DNA from: Bryobacteraceae bacterium
Lineage (GTDB): Bacteria > Acidobacteriota > Terriglobia > Bryobacterales > Bryobacteraceae
Direction: 5' to 3'
Assembly: GCA_025928545.1 (NCBI GenBank)
Contig: JAICJH010000052.1
Location: forward strand, 1 to 46,836
DNA: 46,836 nucleotides
The notes under the pieces are model-generated. The model was not told the DNA's origin, did not search any database, and was given only the letters and a program-made list of their open reading frames with translations. Below, piece by piece: positions 24,964-34,226 of the stretch. A program made the translations under genes and the position numbers. Positions within the stretch are counted from its first letter, which is position 1; each line of letters begins with the position of its first letter.

Positions 24964-26679
24964 CTAATCTTTGATCACCGAACGCAGGTCGGCTTCCGTT
25001 ACGTTGCTTGAGACGACGGCGCGACCGATTGCTACCGGCAAGATCCAGCGCGGCGCGCCACCGAAGACCTTCTTATCGGCGTCGATACGTTCCAGGAGCA
25101 AATCAACAGAGACCTCCGGCAAGCGAACGGGCAAGCCGAATCGCGAGAGCAGGTTGTTCTGACGGATCTCGACCTCCGGGTCCGCGAGGCCGAGACGAAC
25201 GGCGAGTCTGGCCTCAATCGCCATCCCGATCGCCACCGCGTCGCCGTGCAGGATGCCGTATTTAGTCGCCGCCTCCAGCGCGTGACCCACGGTGTGTCCG
25301 TAGTTCAGAAAGATCCGGTACTGTCCCAAATCCCGCTCGTCGCCGGAAACCACCTGGGCCTTCAAGGCTACACAGCGGGCGATGGTGTTCAACAGCGTCG
25401 TCTTCTCAAGGCCGACAAGCTGTTCGACGCTTCGCTCCAGTTGATCGAACAAAGACACGCCGACAACCTGATCCCGAAGCAGCGAGCTTTCGAGCATGGC
25501 GTACTTGACGACCTCCGCCCATGCAGAGCGACGCTCGTCGGGAGCTTCATCGCGCAGCAGCGATACGTCCGACCAAACCAGCCTGGGGTGGAAGAAAGTG
25601 CCGATCAGGTTGCGCGCCAGCGGATGATTGAGCGCGGTCTTCCCACCCACGGAACTGTCCACCATTCCTTCCAGAGAGGTCGGGACCTTCACAAGCGGAA
25701 TGCCCCGCATATAAGTGGAAGCGGCGAAGCTGCCGACATCGTCAATCGCACCGGCGCCTGCAATGAGGAGCACGTCATCGCGGCGGAACTTCATACCGAG
25801 CAGCCAGTCGTGTATGGCGCGCACCTCATCGAGCGTCTTCACACTCTCCGAGGGAGCCATCTCCCGGACATGAACAGCGAGTCCCGCACTCTCGAGCGAC
25901 TCGCGGATCGGTTGCCGAAGCCGCTCCCAGGTGTTGGAGTCCGTCAGGATTGCGACGCGCCGGGCGTGCGGCAGGAGCTTGGATACCTGAGTCCCCAGCA
26001 ACGCCAACTGGTTCCAGTTGACGACCGCCTGATAGGTCCACGGGCCGGCCGCGACGACGATGGGCGGCGGTGAATCGAGGTCCACAGAATGCCGACCTGG
26101 AACGCCGGAGATATCCTCGATGCCCGGTGGTTCGGCCGAGTGGTTCAGCAGCTCGACGGCCCGGATGACTTCAGCCGCTACCTGCTCGGTTGTCAGCCGG
26201 TCGGTGTGCACCGTCCAGTCCGCCAGCGCGTAGGCTGACTGACGGCTGTGCTTCAGGGCGCGGATCTGGTCCAGCGGGTAGGCCGCGTCCAGCAAGGGCC
26301 TTATCGCAACGGCTCCGGAATTCTTCAGGTGCTGCTGGATTCTGGCAAGCAGCGTCTCGGGGCGACCTTCGAGGAAGATCGTCCAACCCTTGTCCGCCAT
26401 GAAGCGGCGGTTTTCGGGGGGCACCGCGGTTCCGCCTCCGGTTGCGACCACGCACAATCCGGAATTGGATACCGAGTGCAGGGCTTCAGCTTCCCGTTGA
26501 CGAAAGCCTGCCTCTCCCTCTTTTCGGAAGATCACGGGAATTGTCATCCCGCTGCGATCAACGATGAGGTCGTCGAGATCGTAGGCCGGGCACTCCAGCA
26601 TACGGCCGATCACTTTCGCGATGGTGGATTTGCCGGAACCACTAAACCCGACCAGGTAGATCGCGCAGCCCTTCTTCAA
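24964..26679 (-). CDS. aroKB: Fused shikimate kinase / 3-dehydroquinate synthase
   Basis: Predicted protein of 571 residues starting with TTG, with GGAG 7 nt upstream. Residues 1-175 are shikimate kinase: P-loop GFSGSGKST (11-19), DLDD (34-37), Arg60 and GGG (81-83). Residues about 215-571 are 3-dehydroquinate synthase: PTSLEGMVDSSVGGKT, the zinc ligands in AEVVKYAM, NYGHTVGHALE and LHGD, and ADKKV. These are steps two and five of the shikimate route to aromatic amino acids. Odd: the NAD-binding loop, normally GGGxxGD, reads GAGAIDD (308-314), and the usual Lys in HPLGKN is Arg (HPLARN). The zinc site is intact. It could be a divergent true AroB or a changed sugar phosphate cyclase; fusion to AroK favours the former. 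Confidence 0.9.
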   Translation of the reverse strand: MKKGCAIYLVGFSGSGKSTIAKVIGRMLECPAYDLDDLIVDRSGMTIPVIFRKEGEAGFRQREAEALHSVSNSGLCVVATGGGTAVPPENRRFMADKGWTIFLEGRPETLLARIQQHLKNSGAVAIRPLLDAAYPLDQIRALKHSRQSAYALADWTVHTDRLTTEQVAAEVIRAVELLNHSAEPPGIEDISGVPGRHSVDLDSPPPIVVAAGPWTYQAVVNWNQLALLGTQVSKLLPHARRVAILTDSNTWERLRQPIRESLESAGLAVHVREMAPSESVKTLDEVRAIHDWLLGMKFRRDDVLLIAGAGAIDDVGSFAASTYMRGIPLVKVPTSLEGMVDSSVGGKTALNHPLARNLIGTFFHPRLVWSDVSLLRDEAPDERRSAWAEVVKYAMLESSLLRDQVVGVSLFDQLERSVEQLVGLEKTTLLNTIARCVALKAQVVSGDERDLGQYRIFLNYGHTVGHALEAATKYGILHGDAVAIGMAIEARLAVRLGLADPEVEIRQNNLLSRFGLPVRLPEVSVDLLLERIDADKKVFGGAPRWILPVAIGRAVVSSNVTEADLRSVIKD

Positions 26680-26808
26680 CCCTCGTCTCCCGTGTTGTCC
26701 GAAACAGGCTTCAGTGCCGGTTTCGCCGTTACTGGAGACGTTGTCAGGATCTGCGTAGTATCTCGCAAATGCATTCTAACATGCGAGATTAAAGCCTTCC
26801 GTGAGTGC

Positions 26809-27534
26809 TCAGCCGCAGCGATGAGCTGGTTCGCCGGGGCCTCCCTCGAGACACGGGATGGCGCTCAGGAACGTGTAAATAGCCGTCAGCTGGCGGTCGG
26901 TCATGTGCTGATACGCCGGCCACGGCATTACCTGGAGCAGATCGCCGTTGAACGGGAAGCTGAGACAGTTGGTCGTGACGGTGGCCGAACAACTCGGGTG
27001 CGCGTGGTCCAGATCAACGCCGGTCCTCATTATCTGCATGAAGTCGGTCAGGGTGTTGCCGCCTTCCGGCAGGCCCGTCTTATCGGGGGTCAGGTTGCGC
27101 GACACGATGTGGGTGTCGGGGCCGAACGCGCCGAAATCCCTGCCGCCACCCAGATAGTTCTTCGCGTTGATCTGCTCGTGGCCACTGAACAATGGCGGCT
27201 GAGGACCGGGAAGCAGATAGGGATTACCGCCGGGGGCGTATTCCGAAGTCGGGCTGGCTGTATGGCAACCATTGCAGCCGATTGCCACGTTCACCAGATA
27301 GCTTCCCAGTCCGACCATGTCCGGATCTTTGTTGGACATGTTGAGGACGATGCCCGTGGTGGAAGCCACTGCAAGACCCGTCTGAATCATCTGCTTTTCA
27401 TCCTGTGCAGCATTGTTGTCGTTCATGGCGTGCCTGTCATTGGCCGCGCGCCCGGTGCTCGATATCGCCGACATTCCCACGAATACCAGAGCTGAGAATG
27501 CCGCACCTGCCGTCAAAGTCTTCAACGTAAGCAT
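26809..27534 (-). CDS. Periplasmic c-type cytochrome
   Basis: Predicted protein of 241 residues. A signal peptide (1-29, ending STGRAA) is followed by a class I cytochrome c-like domain. It has a single haem site CNGCH, downstream loops GRDFGAFGPDTHIVSRNLTP, and a likely axial Met in VMPWPAY or QHMTD. Two extra cysteine pairs near the C terminus (PSCSATVTTNC and IPCLEGG..RCG) may form disulfides. It resembles the haem subunits of alcohol/aldehyde dehydrogenases and transfers electrons in the periplasm. The start at MLTLKTL has AGGAGG 7 nt upstream; the ATG twelve codons earlier does not. No oxidoreductase partner is adjacent. Confidence 0.85.
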   Translation of the reverse strand: MLTLKTLTAGAAFSALVFVGMSAISSTGRAANDRHAMNDNNAAQDEKQMIQTGLAVASTTGIVLNMSNKDPDMVGLGSYLVNVAIGCNGCHTASPTSEYAPGGNPYLLPGPQPPLFSGHEQINAKNYLGGGRDFGAFGPDTHIVSRNLTPDKTGLPEGGNTLTDFMQIMRTGVDLDHAHPSCSATVTTNCLSFPFNGDLLQVMPWPAYQHMTDRQLTAIYTFLSAIPCLEGGPGEPAHRCG

Positions 27535-27616
27535 GAGTGGACCTCCTGTGGACCGCCATGAACTTACCACAGCGATTCAAAGAAAACCACTTCACTTTAT
27601 CGGAAATCGCACAGTT

Positions 27617-29671
27617 TTATCGATGTGTATTTAACCTCCCAAATCCGGCCATTATTCCGGTTTGAAGGTCGGCATGCGCGGCCACGGTGTTGCCTGCGTA
27701 TTCCCCGTAGCGGGGGTGGTTCAGGAGGCACTCATCGGCCAGGCTCGCCGGATCTACCGGGACGAGCAGTGAATTGCCGGCGACGGACACGGCCATGGAA
27801 TCCAGGTGACCGGCGACCTTTCTGCGCATTTCGATCAACGCGGGTTCGGTGAGGAAATCGGCATCCTGCGGGTTCTGCAGGACCGCCAACTGGTTCCAGA
27901 AGAACGGCACAGACTTGAGCGCTGTGCGGAGGATATCCGCACCTTCGCGGCCGTGGCTCTCACGGTCGACTCCGAACTCGTAGACAATCGCATCGTTCAT
28001 CATGCGCAGGCCCGCGACGGTTTTGCCGATCTGGTCGCGCAGCCCATCCACCTGGCGAAGCCGAACCTCGTGCGGCGCGGTGCTTTCGAAGATGCGGAGC
28101 AGTCGGGCTTCGGCGCGCAGAATACCGACAAAGGCGCGGCGCATCGCTGTCACGGTGCGCACCGGCCAGAGTTGATCGAAGACGATCCAGATTACAAAGA
28201 GCGCCACCAGAATTCCGACTAAGCGATCACGCGCGGGCGCCAGTTCGGTGGGCGCGCTGAAGCCTTCGAAGGCGACCAGATAGAAGGAGAAGGCAATCTG
28301 TAAACCGGCATAGCCAAACTGGCGTCCGCAGGCGCACCAGGCTGAAATGAAGGCCACGCCGGCGATCAGGATGACGAGGGAGAAGATGGAGTCCATGCGC
28401 GGGAACAGAAAGACCGTCGCGGCGATTGCAAGGGCGCCACCGATGGCGGAGCCGATGAAGCGATTCGCCAGCTTCTGCTTGATTGCGCCGCTGTTTCCCA
28501 GCGCAACGATGAACACCGTGGTGACGCTGGTGGAAATGCCAGGCCAGGCAACCGCGAAGTAGAAGACGTAGCAGACGATCACGCAGAGGGTAATCTTCAG
28601 GGCGAAGGCAACGGTGTCCTTATTGGAGAGCGCACCTGGGATCAGGAAAGGCACCTTACTCTTTGGCACCGCCGGCAGGCTCTCGTCGACTGTGGGCATC
28701 GAGAGGATTGCGTCGAAGGCAATCTCGATGCGGTCCAGCAGGGTTGGGTTGGCTTCGCCGGCCGGATGGGTCGGCGTCTCGCTGTGCTGTTGTTCCCGGG
28801 CTCGGCGCGCGAGCTCCGCACAACGAGCGCGCAGGTCTTCGGAGACTCCGGCGGGATGCTGCGAAGCGAACGCGGCGCAAAGATCCATCAGCTGCGCCAG
28901 CATTGTTATACGGACGCGCGAACCGGGGAGTAGTTTTCCCGGCGGCAAATCGCGCCCCACCACCATGTCATACAGCTCCTGCATGGGGCCCTGGCCCGTG
29001 CCCGCGAGGCGGTTCATGCCGACAATCGCCGGTGCAAGCCGGTCCGGTGGAGCGCCCGCGGCGAAGAGCGTGAAGACGCCCTCGATGGTCTTGTAACGGA
29101 GTCGCATCTGTTCCGAGAGGCGGTCGGCGGGATGCCGGTAGGCGAACAGATACTCCACCAGCACTGCGCATAAGAAGGCGACGGTCACAGTGGAGATGAG
29201 ATAAAGCGACGCCTTCACCAGCGCGTCGGGCGGCGCGGGGCGCTCCCACAGAGCGATCACGGTGCAATAGATAAAGCCCCAGATCGCAGCGAAGGCCGGC
29301 ATGGTGCTTGCGACCATCAGGCAACCGGCAACGAACGAGACTACGATGACGCTGAGAACCCTGACCATGGGGTCGTTATCGGAAACGACGACCACCAGCA
29401 GTTCCAGCGCAATCGCCAGGACCAGCGTCAGCAGCGCCATGACGCCCATGCGAACGGACGTTGCAGGACTTTCACGAACGCCCAGGAAGATGTAATACAG
29501 CCCCAGGGAAGCAAACGGCATCTGGAGCACCATCATCAAAACCAGTCCAATGACGGTGGCGAGAACGATGCGCAGCGTCGCGGCGAGACGGCCTGGACCG
29601 GGCTGGAGATCCTGCCACACGCGCGTGCCCCAGGAGGGAAGCGGCGGCGCGGATGCTGGAGCGGCTGTCAC
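27617..29671 (-). CDS. MdtO-like FUSC-family membrane protein
   Basis: Predicted inner-membrane protein of 684 residues starting with GTG (GGGCGGGAA just before). Two blocks of membrane helices (about 25-180 and 345-500) flank soluble segments, as in YccS/MdtO/AaeB proteins of the FUSC superfamily, which move aromatic acids or drugs. The last 170 residues are soluble and helical. It is the fourth gene of the TolC-YtcA-MdtN-MdtO run and begins 9 nt after the MdtN-like stop. Confidence 0.87.
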   Translation of the reverse strand: MTAAPASAPPLPSWGTRVWQDLQPGPGRLAATLRIVLATVIGLVLMMVLQMPFASLGLYYIFLGVRESPATSVRMGVMALLTLVLAIALELLVVVVSDNDPMVRVLSVIVVSFVAGCLMVASTMPAFAAIWGFIYCTVIALWERPAPPDALVKASLYLISTVTVAFLCAVLVEYLFAYRHPADRLSEQMRLRYKTIEGVFTLFAAGAPPDRLAPAIVGMNRLAGTGQGPMQELYDMVVGRDLPPGKLLPGSRVRITMLAQLMDLCAAFASQHPAGVSEDLRARCAELARRAREQQHSETPTHPAGEANPTLLDRIEIAFDAILSMPTVDESLPAVPKSKVPFLIPGALSNKDTVAFALKITLCVIVCYVFYFAVAWPGISTSVTTVFIVALGNSGAIKQKLANRFIGSAIGGALAIAATVFLFPRMDSIFSLVILIAGVAFISAWCACGRQFGYAGLQIAFSFYLVAFEGFSAPTELAPARDRLVGILVALFVIWIVFDQLWPVRTVTAMRRAFVGILRAEARLLRIFESTAPHEVRLRQVDGLRDQIGKTVAGLRMMNDAIVYEFGVDRESHGREGADILRTALKSVPFFWNQLAVLQNPQDADFLTEPALIEMRRKVAGHLDSMAVSVAGNSLLVPVDPASLADECLLNHPRYGEYAGNTVAAHADLQTGIMAGFGRLNTHR

Positions 29672-29680
29672 TTCCCGCCC

Positions 29681-30880
29681 CTACCTGACGACCGTCACGG
29701 CCGTCGCGCCGATGCGGAAGAACGCGGGGTCGGGATCCTGAATGTGAACGCGTACGGGAAATCTGGCCGCCAAATGCACCCAGTTCAGCGTGCGCTGAAT
29801 ATCCGGCAGGCCGCCGGCAACTTTGCCGTCTTCGGGAAAAACGCCGAAGCCGGTGCTCTCGACGACTCCGTTGAATTTGCGATCCGGATGACCCATGAGA
29901 TAGACGTCAACGTGCATCCCGTTCCTGATGTTGCCGACGCTCGACTCGCGATAGTTTGCGATCACGTACCAGTTGCGCGTATCGATGAGCGTGAAAACGG
30001 GACCACCGGCGCGCGCATAAGCGCCTTCGGAAATATTGAGATTCGTCACCCAGGCGTCAAAGGGAGCCAGAACACGGCAGCGTTCCAGATCAAGCCGGGC
30101 ACTCTGGATTCGGGCCTCACGCGCGGGACGCTGCGCGATGAGCGTGTCGACGGTATCGACCGTATGCATCGCCTGCCCGAGGCGGGCCTGGGATTCGACG
30201 ACGAGGGAATCGGCTTCCACCTGACGAAGTTCGGCCTGGCTTTGCTGGGCCTGCGCCGCCGCGAGCGCAGACTGCGCTTCATCGTAATTACCCTGCGCCA
30301 CAGCGACGGCAGTGCGGACCTGATCCACCTGCTCGACCGTCACATATTGCTTCGCGAGCAACGGCTCAATACGATGCAGGTTGTTAGTGGCGAGCGTCAG
30401 TTGCGCCTGCGCGTTCCCAATCGCCGACTTCGAGCGCGTGACGGCGGCCTTCGCGGCATCGATGCCGGTGACGGCAGTCTTCACGCCGGTGCCGGAACGA
30501 TCGGCCGCGGCGCGGGCGACATCTACAGCGCTTCCTTCTGCTGCGATGCGCCGCTTCGCGTCCACGATCTGTTGTTCCAGACCTTCGCGATCGGCCAATG
30601 CCTGTTGCAGCGCGTATTCATAGGGCCGCGAATCGATGGCAAACAGAAGATCGCCTTTGTGGACCTGAGAGTTATCCTTCACGGCTAACTGCGTGAGCCG
30701 GCCATTGACTTCGGGAGCGATCTCAATGAAATTCGCGCGCACGTTGGCATCGTCGGTTCGCGGATAACGGCCGTTTTCCTCAATGACCTGGAGCAGCGCC
30801 ACTACCGCGCCCACAAAGACGGCGAGACCGATGAGACGCCCCAGCCATTTACGGAGATTGTTTCGATTGGCTTGTTCCAT
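29681..30880 (-). CDS. MdtN-like HlyD-family periplasmic adaptor
   Basis: Predicted protein of 399 residues. A cytoplasmic tail and one membrane anchor (about 13-31) are followed by a lipoyl half-motif (NVRANFIEIAPEVNGRLTQLAVKDNSQVHKGD split over about 45-76), a long coiled-coil hairpin (about 95-235, Ala/Gln-rich), the second lipoyl half (VLAPFDAWVTNLN) and a beta-barrel domain. These adaptors join an inner-membrane pump to a TolC channel. The true start is MEQANRN with AGGA upstream; the open frame continues 156 codons further upstream, but that part runs over the ytcA-like gene and is not coding in this frame. Confidence 0.9.
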   Translation of the reverse strand: MEQANRNNLRKWLGRLIGLAVFVGAVVALLQVIEENGRYPRTDDANVRANFIEIAPEVNGRLTQLAVKDNSQVHKGDLLFAIDSRPYEYALQQALADREGLEQQIVDAKRRIAAEGSAVDVARAAADRSGTGVKTAVTGIDAAKAAVTRSKSAIGNAQAQLTLATNNLHRIEPLLAKQYVTVEQVDQVRTAVAVAQGNYDEAQSALAAAQAQQSQAELRQVEADSLVVESQARLGQAMHTVDTVDTLIAQRPAREARIQSARLDLERCRVLAPFDAWVTNLNISEGAYARAGGPVFTLIDTRNWYVIANYRESSVGNIRNGMHVDVYLMGHPDRKFNGVVESTGFGVFPEDGKVAGGLPDIQRTLNWVHLAARFPVRVHIQDPDPAFFRIGATAVTVVR

Positions 30881-30888
30881 GGAATGTC

Positions 30889-31170
30889 CTATCTGAAATA
30901 CCCGAGCCACAGTACGCTGGTGAGGAGCGTCAGCAGACTTGGATAGAAGAGCGCGAGCGGGCCGACTTCGGTTTCCAGATGCAGCTTGACGAGCCCAAAC
31001 CGCACGACGAAAGTCAGCACGACTGCCAGTGTGAGGCAAATCATCCACGCGGGAAAAAACGAGCCGAGCACATCGATGGAGGGCGAACCATTGCAGCCCG
31101 TGAGAGACAGCGCGGACGCGGCAAGGAGGATGGCCGTCGTGAGCTTCGATTGGTTTTTGATGGTCCTCAT
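30889..31170 (-). CDS. ytcA: YtcA-like lipoprotein
   Basis: Predicted protein of 93 residues. A lipoprotein signal with lipobox LTGC places the lipidated residue at Cys26. Two hydrophobic helices follow (about 42-58 and 71-90). Size, lipobox, second-helix end LWLGYF and position match YtcA, encoded beside mdtNOP in enteric bacteria. Function unknown; it is presumed to help the efflux complex. Its ATG overlaps the TAA of the TolC-like gene (TAATG), and it ends 8 nt before the MdtN-like gene. Confidence 0.82.
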   Translation of the reverse strand: MRTIKNQSKLTTAILLAASALSLTGCNGSPSIDVLGSFFPAWMICLTLAVVLTFVVRFGLVKLHLETEVGPLALFYPSLLTLLTSVLWLGYFR

Positions 31171-32651
31171 TACTGGGCACCCGTTGGGTTGGAAGACGGA
31201 GGAGCCTGGCGGCTGGTGGCCTGAGGCAGTGTCCGCAGAAGATTGCCGGAGACGAATTCGAGATTGACGGCTTCGAGAAACAATTGCGACCGGGCGGCGA
31301 CGCCGGAGAGACGCGCCTGCGCAAGTTGCTTTTCGGCCGCGACGACATCGATCAGATTGCGGACGCCGGAATTGTAGGCATCGAGGGAAGCGGAATAAGA
31401 AGTATTGGCCGCATCGAACAGCGCCTGCGCAGCGTCGCTCTTGCGAAGCGCGGAGCGGAAGTTGATGTAAGCGGTCCACACTTCGCGGGTCGCTTTGTCG
31501 TGGATTTCGGTCATTTCATCCTGCGCCTGGCGGCGGCGCGATTCGGCCGCGGCCAACTGATTCTGTCGCGCGCCTCCATCGAAGAGACGCCATTCGAGAG
31601 CGAGCGCGGCGGACCATGTTGGCTGGCTGGCAGAGCCGAGTTCTCCGAAGCTGGAAGTGGGCCACATCGACGTCTGGGCAACGGTGCCGGCAACGACGAC
31701 TCGGGGCTTGAATTCCGATTTGGCGATCCGGATGGCATCGTCGGCAGCGCGGATTTCAGCGGCGGCAGCCATGAGATCGGGCCGTCCGGTGAGAGCGCGA
31801 TCGATGAGCGCGTCGATTGTGAGGGTGAGTTGTTGCGGCACGGGCGCAGCTTTTTCGGAATCGATGGTTATGTTTGGCGAAGGCTCGGCGCCGATTGCCT
31901 CAGTGAGGGCGAGGCGCGCGATTTTTTCATCGCCGTCGGCGGCTTCGCGATCGAAGACGGCCTGTGCAGTTTCGGAGCGGGCGTTGAGGACGTCCGGCAA
32001 AGTGCCGCGGCCGTTGTTCAGCCGCGCATCGGCGGCATCGAGAGTCGTCTGTGCGTTCTTCAGAATTTCCGCCGAAGCCTGAAGACGTTCCTGGGCGGTG
32101 AGCAGACGGTAGTAGGCGCCTGCGACGCGAAACGCGACTTCCTGATTGGCCTGAATGAAATTCGCGCCGGCGGCCAGTTTCTCCTGGGTGGCGGCATCGA
32201 CGTGGGCGGCACGCTCGCCGGCATCGAAAAGAAGATATTGGAGCTTGATTTCAGGTTGAATGACGGGAACCATGACCATGGTGTAGCCATCGGGCGCGAG
32301 AGGTTTGGGAAAGGGATTGATCAGGCGCTGATCGGCGACGGCGGCAATTCCGGCGAGGAGGGGATAGTAAGCGCTTTTCGCAATGCCGAGTGCGGCGGCG
32401 CGTTGTTTGGCGCGTTCCCAGACGATGCGGGTGTGCGGGTTGTTGTGCTCGGCTAAATCGATGAGTTCCGCGAGGGTGTAGGGGTGGTTGGGATCGAGAG
32501 AGGCGACGGTTGGATTGGGGGTGGCTCCGGCGGTGCAGTTGGCGGCGGCGAGCGGGGTGGAAACTTCGCCAGCGCATGGCTGCGCCGCAAGAGGCCGCGG
32601 CATGCCGCCGCAAATGATAAGTAAGGTAACGGCGAGTGAGTGGTGCGTCAC
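31170..32651 (-). CDS. MdtP-like outer-membrane efflux protein (TolC family)
   Basis: Predicted protein of 493 residues. A signal peptide (about 1-27, ending PLAAQP) is followed by two OEP repeats of long helices and beta strands: YTLAELIDLAEHNNP, ALGIAKSAYYPLLAG, then RPDLMAAAAEIRAADDAIRIA, ALALEWRLFDGG. TolC-type trimers form the outer-membrane duct for tripartite pumps. I take the GTG at 32651 as start because signal-peptide character begins there; the frame is open to 33071 but that part has no coding character. A TATACT -10-like box (32668-32673, minus strand) lies just upstream. First gene of the efflux operon. Confidence 0.87.
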   Translation of the reverse strand: MTHHSLAVTLLIICGGMPRPLAAQPCAGEVSTPLAAANCTAGATPNPTVASLDPNHPYTLAELIDLAEHNNPHTRIVWERAKQRAAALGIAKSAYYPLLAGIAAVADQRLINPFPKPLAPDGYTMVMVPVIQPEIKLQYLLFDAGERAAHVDAATQEKLAAGANFIQANQEVAFRVAGAYYRLLTAQERLQASAEILKNAQTTLDAADARLNNGRGTLPDVLNARSETAQAVFDREAADGDEKIARLALTEAIGAEPSPNITIDSEKAAPVPQQLTLTIDALIDRALTGRPDLMAAAAEIRAADDAIRIAKSEFKPRVVVAGTVAQTSMWPTSSFGELGSASQPTWSAALALEWRLFDGGARQNQLAAAESRRRQAQDEMTEIHDKATREVWTAYINFRSALRKSDAAQALFDAANTSYSASLDAYNSGVRNLIDVVAAEKQLAQARLSGVAARSQLFLEAVNLEFVSGNLLRTLPQATSRQAPPSSNPTGAQ

Positions 32652-33291
32652 AACTTTTGAGTAATTCAGTATATCCCGTTCGTTGTGAAGATTCGCACTT
32701 GCGGTTTGAGAATTTTGGTGGTGCGCTGGGTGGGCTGGGGCGCGGTTTTGATAGTGAAGGAACGAAACCAATTTCGGGTTAAGTTGTGTGTTTGCAATGT
32801 TAATTTTGATGGCGGAAATTGGGGCGGCCTCGGTTAAGGTCATGAGTTCGGGTCTGATCGCGAGCCGCGACGGGAGCGGGGCGGGTGCTTTGGCTGGCGA
32901 TTTTTCAAAAGATGAGGAACGAAACCAATTTTGACCTAAGTGCTTTGATTGCAGCAAGAGCTTTGGCGCTTGCACCCTTTGTCGCCTCGTAGGCACGCGT
33001 TCACGTGTGGGTAGAATAGCCGGATGCAGACGCGGTTGCGTCAGCGTTGAAACGGCTTGGCTCGTGATCATCTATGTTCTCCTGCCAGGAAAGTAGCACG
33101 AAGGCCTGATGGTCCAGACCATGAAATTTGCTATGTTGTTGATAATAAGATAAATAAAAGCGGCATTTCGATGCCACCGTCCTCGGGCTCATTTCCGGAA
33201 GGCTTTGAGTTGAAGCAAAGGAGAGAGGCTCGATTTCCGTTGCTCCGGTTCCCCAGCGCAACAATGGCCGAGATCCCCAGCATACGTCGAG
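32652..33291. other. 640-bp spacer without a recognisable gene
   Basis: It lies between the start of the TolC-like gene and the end of the DUF429 gene. The left half is unusually G/T-rich with GGTGG and TGGGG runs; 33130-33165 is A/T-rich. Open frames crossing it (87 and 138 residues) show no domain. It holds the 17-bp direct repeat listed separately. Confidence 0.55.
32758..32931. repeat. 17-bp direct repeat pair
   Basis: AGGAACGAAACCAATTT occurs at 32758-32774 and again at 32915-32931. The copies are preceded by GA and followed by similar but diverged bases (CGGGTTAAG and TGACCTAAG). They may be members of a dispersed intergenic repeat family of this genome, which one window cannot show. 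Confidence 0.6.
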
Positions 33292-34035
33292 CTATTGACC
33301 GGGCAGCTTTGCCCAGATCCAGCCTTCGTTGCGCGCAAGTTCCGGTTCGAGCGGCGCCAAAGCCAGGCCGCGGAGAAAATCCAGACCGGCCAGACTACAA
33401 ACCACTGCGTCCAAAACATCCGCGTCCGCCACAAGCAGATCGTGATCGACGGAACACGTCAGATGTTCATTGAGTTTTGATGCGATGTCGCGCCGCTCCT
33501 CCGTGTGTTCCGTCTTTTTATACTGCGAGCACCTAATGCCACGGCCAGACAGTGTAGCTGCAGGGTACACCTCGATCGCCGCAATTCGCGAGGAAAAAGC
33601 ATTGTCCCAGGCGAGCGGTATTCGTTGACCGATAGCAGTACCCAGGTCGTCGAGTAGATTCAGCGCCGCGTGGGCTGTCCTTGCGATGCGATCGGCGCCC
33701 ACATCTAACGGCCGCTTGTTGCAGCGATCGTTTATGAGGCGGTCAGTTTCACGGCGAAATAACTTGTCCGCCAACTCGCTAAGTGGTGCGCCAGCTGCAT
33801 GGCCGACGAGGGTCCGCCCTAAGGACGAGGGCCACCCGAGTGGCGCGTCAAGCGCGAGAAGGACCCGTGATTCAGATTGTATCCATCCCGACAGAACTGA
33901 GATGAGGTCACCTTCGCTACGCCCGCAACGGGCGTCGATGACTACGAATAGATCCCCGCTATAGACGCCTTTCGCTAGCCCCACATTCTTGGGGTCGACA
34001 GCGCAGTCAATTCCGATGATTGCAGTTGGCTTCAT
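33292..34035 (-). CDS. DUF429 domain-containing protein
   Basis: Predicted protein of 247 residues from MKPTAIIG. DUF429 has an RNase H-like fold: the first strand AIIGIDCAVD, then VLLALDAPLGWP, RETDRLI, AAIEVYPAATL and near the C terminus DADVLDAVVCSLAGL. Acidic residues at strand ends are typical, but no reaction is known for the family. It stands alone; its N-terminal codons abut the decayed copy of the small secreted-protein gene. The in-frame ATG 17 codons upstream lies inside that remnant and was not used. Confidence 0.82.
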   Translation of the reverse strand: MKPTAIIGIDCAVDPKNVGLAKGVYSGDLFVVIDARCGRSEGDLISVLSGWIQSESRVLLALDAPLGWPSSLGRTLVGHAAGAPLSELADKLFRRETDRLINDRCNKRPLDVGADRIARTAHAALNLLDDLGTAIGQRIPLAWDNAFSSRIAAIEVYPAATLSGRGIRCSQYKKTEHTEERRDIASKLNEHLTCSVDHDLLVADADVLDAVVCSLAGLDFLRGLALAPLEPELARNEGWIWAKLPGQ

Positions 34036-34091
34036 CCAGTCAAGAATGGCAGGCGGAACCGAGCAAACGCAAACCACCCACGGCAAAATGA

Positions 34092-34226
34092 GAGAACGTT
34101 ACGATTGCCAGCACCGAGTACAAGGAAAACGAGGCAAAAGAAAAGAACGAAAAGCAGACTGACGGCAAAATGGAAGAGAGCGCGCATTTGCGTGTCATCG
34201 ACATGAAGATGGTTTCTTCGAGCTGA
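34092..34226 (+). pseudogene. Decayed 3' copy of the small secreted-protein gene
   Basis: The frame reads VTIASTEYKENEAKEKNEK then EESAHLRVIDMKMVSS and a TGA. It matches the C-terminal third of the intact gene at 35120-35455 (TEYKENEAKEKNEKK, EESAHLRVTDLKMVS) at a constant offset of 1223 nt. An in-frame TGA (34089-34091) cuts off anything upstream, and signal peptide and first domain half are missing. Nucleotide similarity continues past the stop to about 34297, including GCGCGATAA against CCGCGATAA, so it is a DNA duplication and not only a protein resemblance. Confidence 0.85.

Noticed and set aside
32652..33071. N-terminal extension of the TolC-like protein
   Set aside because: The added 140 residues lack coding character and would bury the signal peptide; the GTG at 32651 places it correctly.
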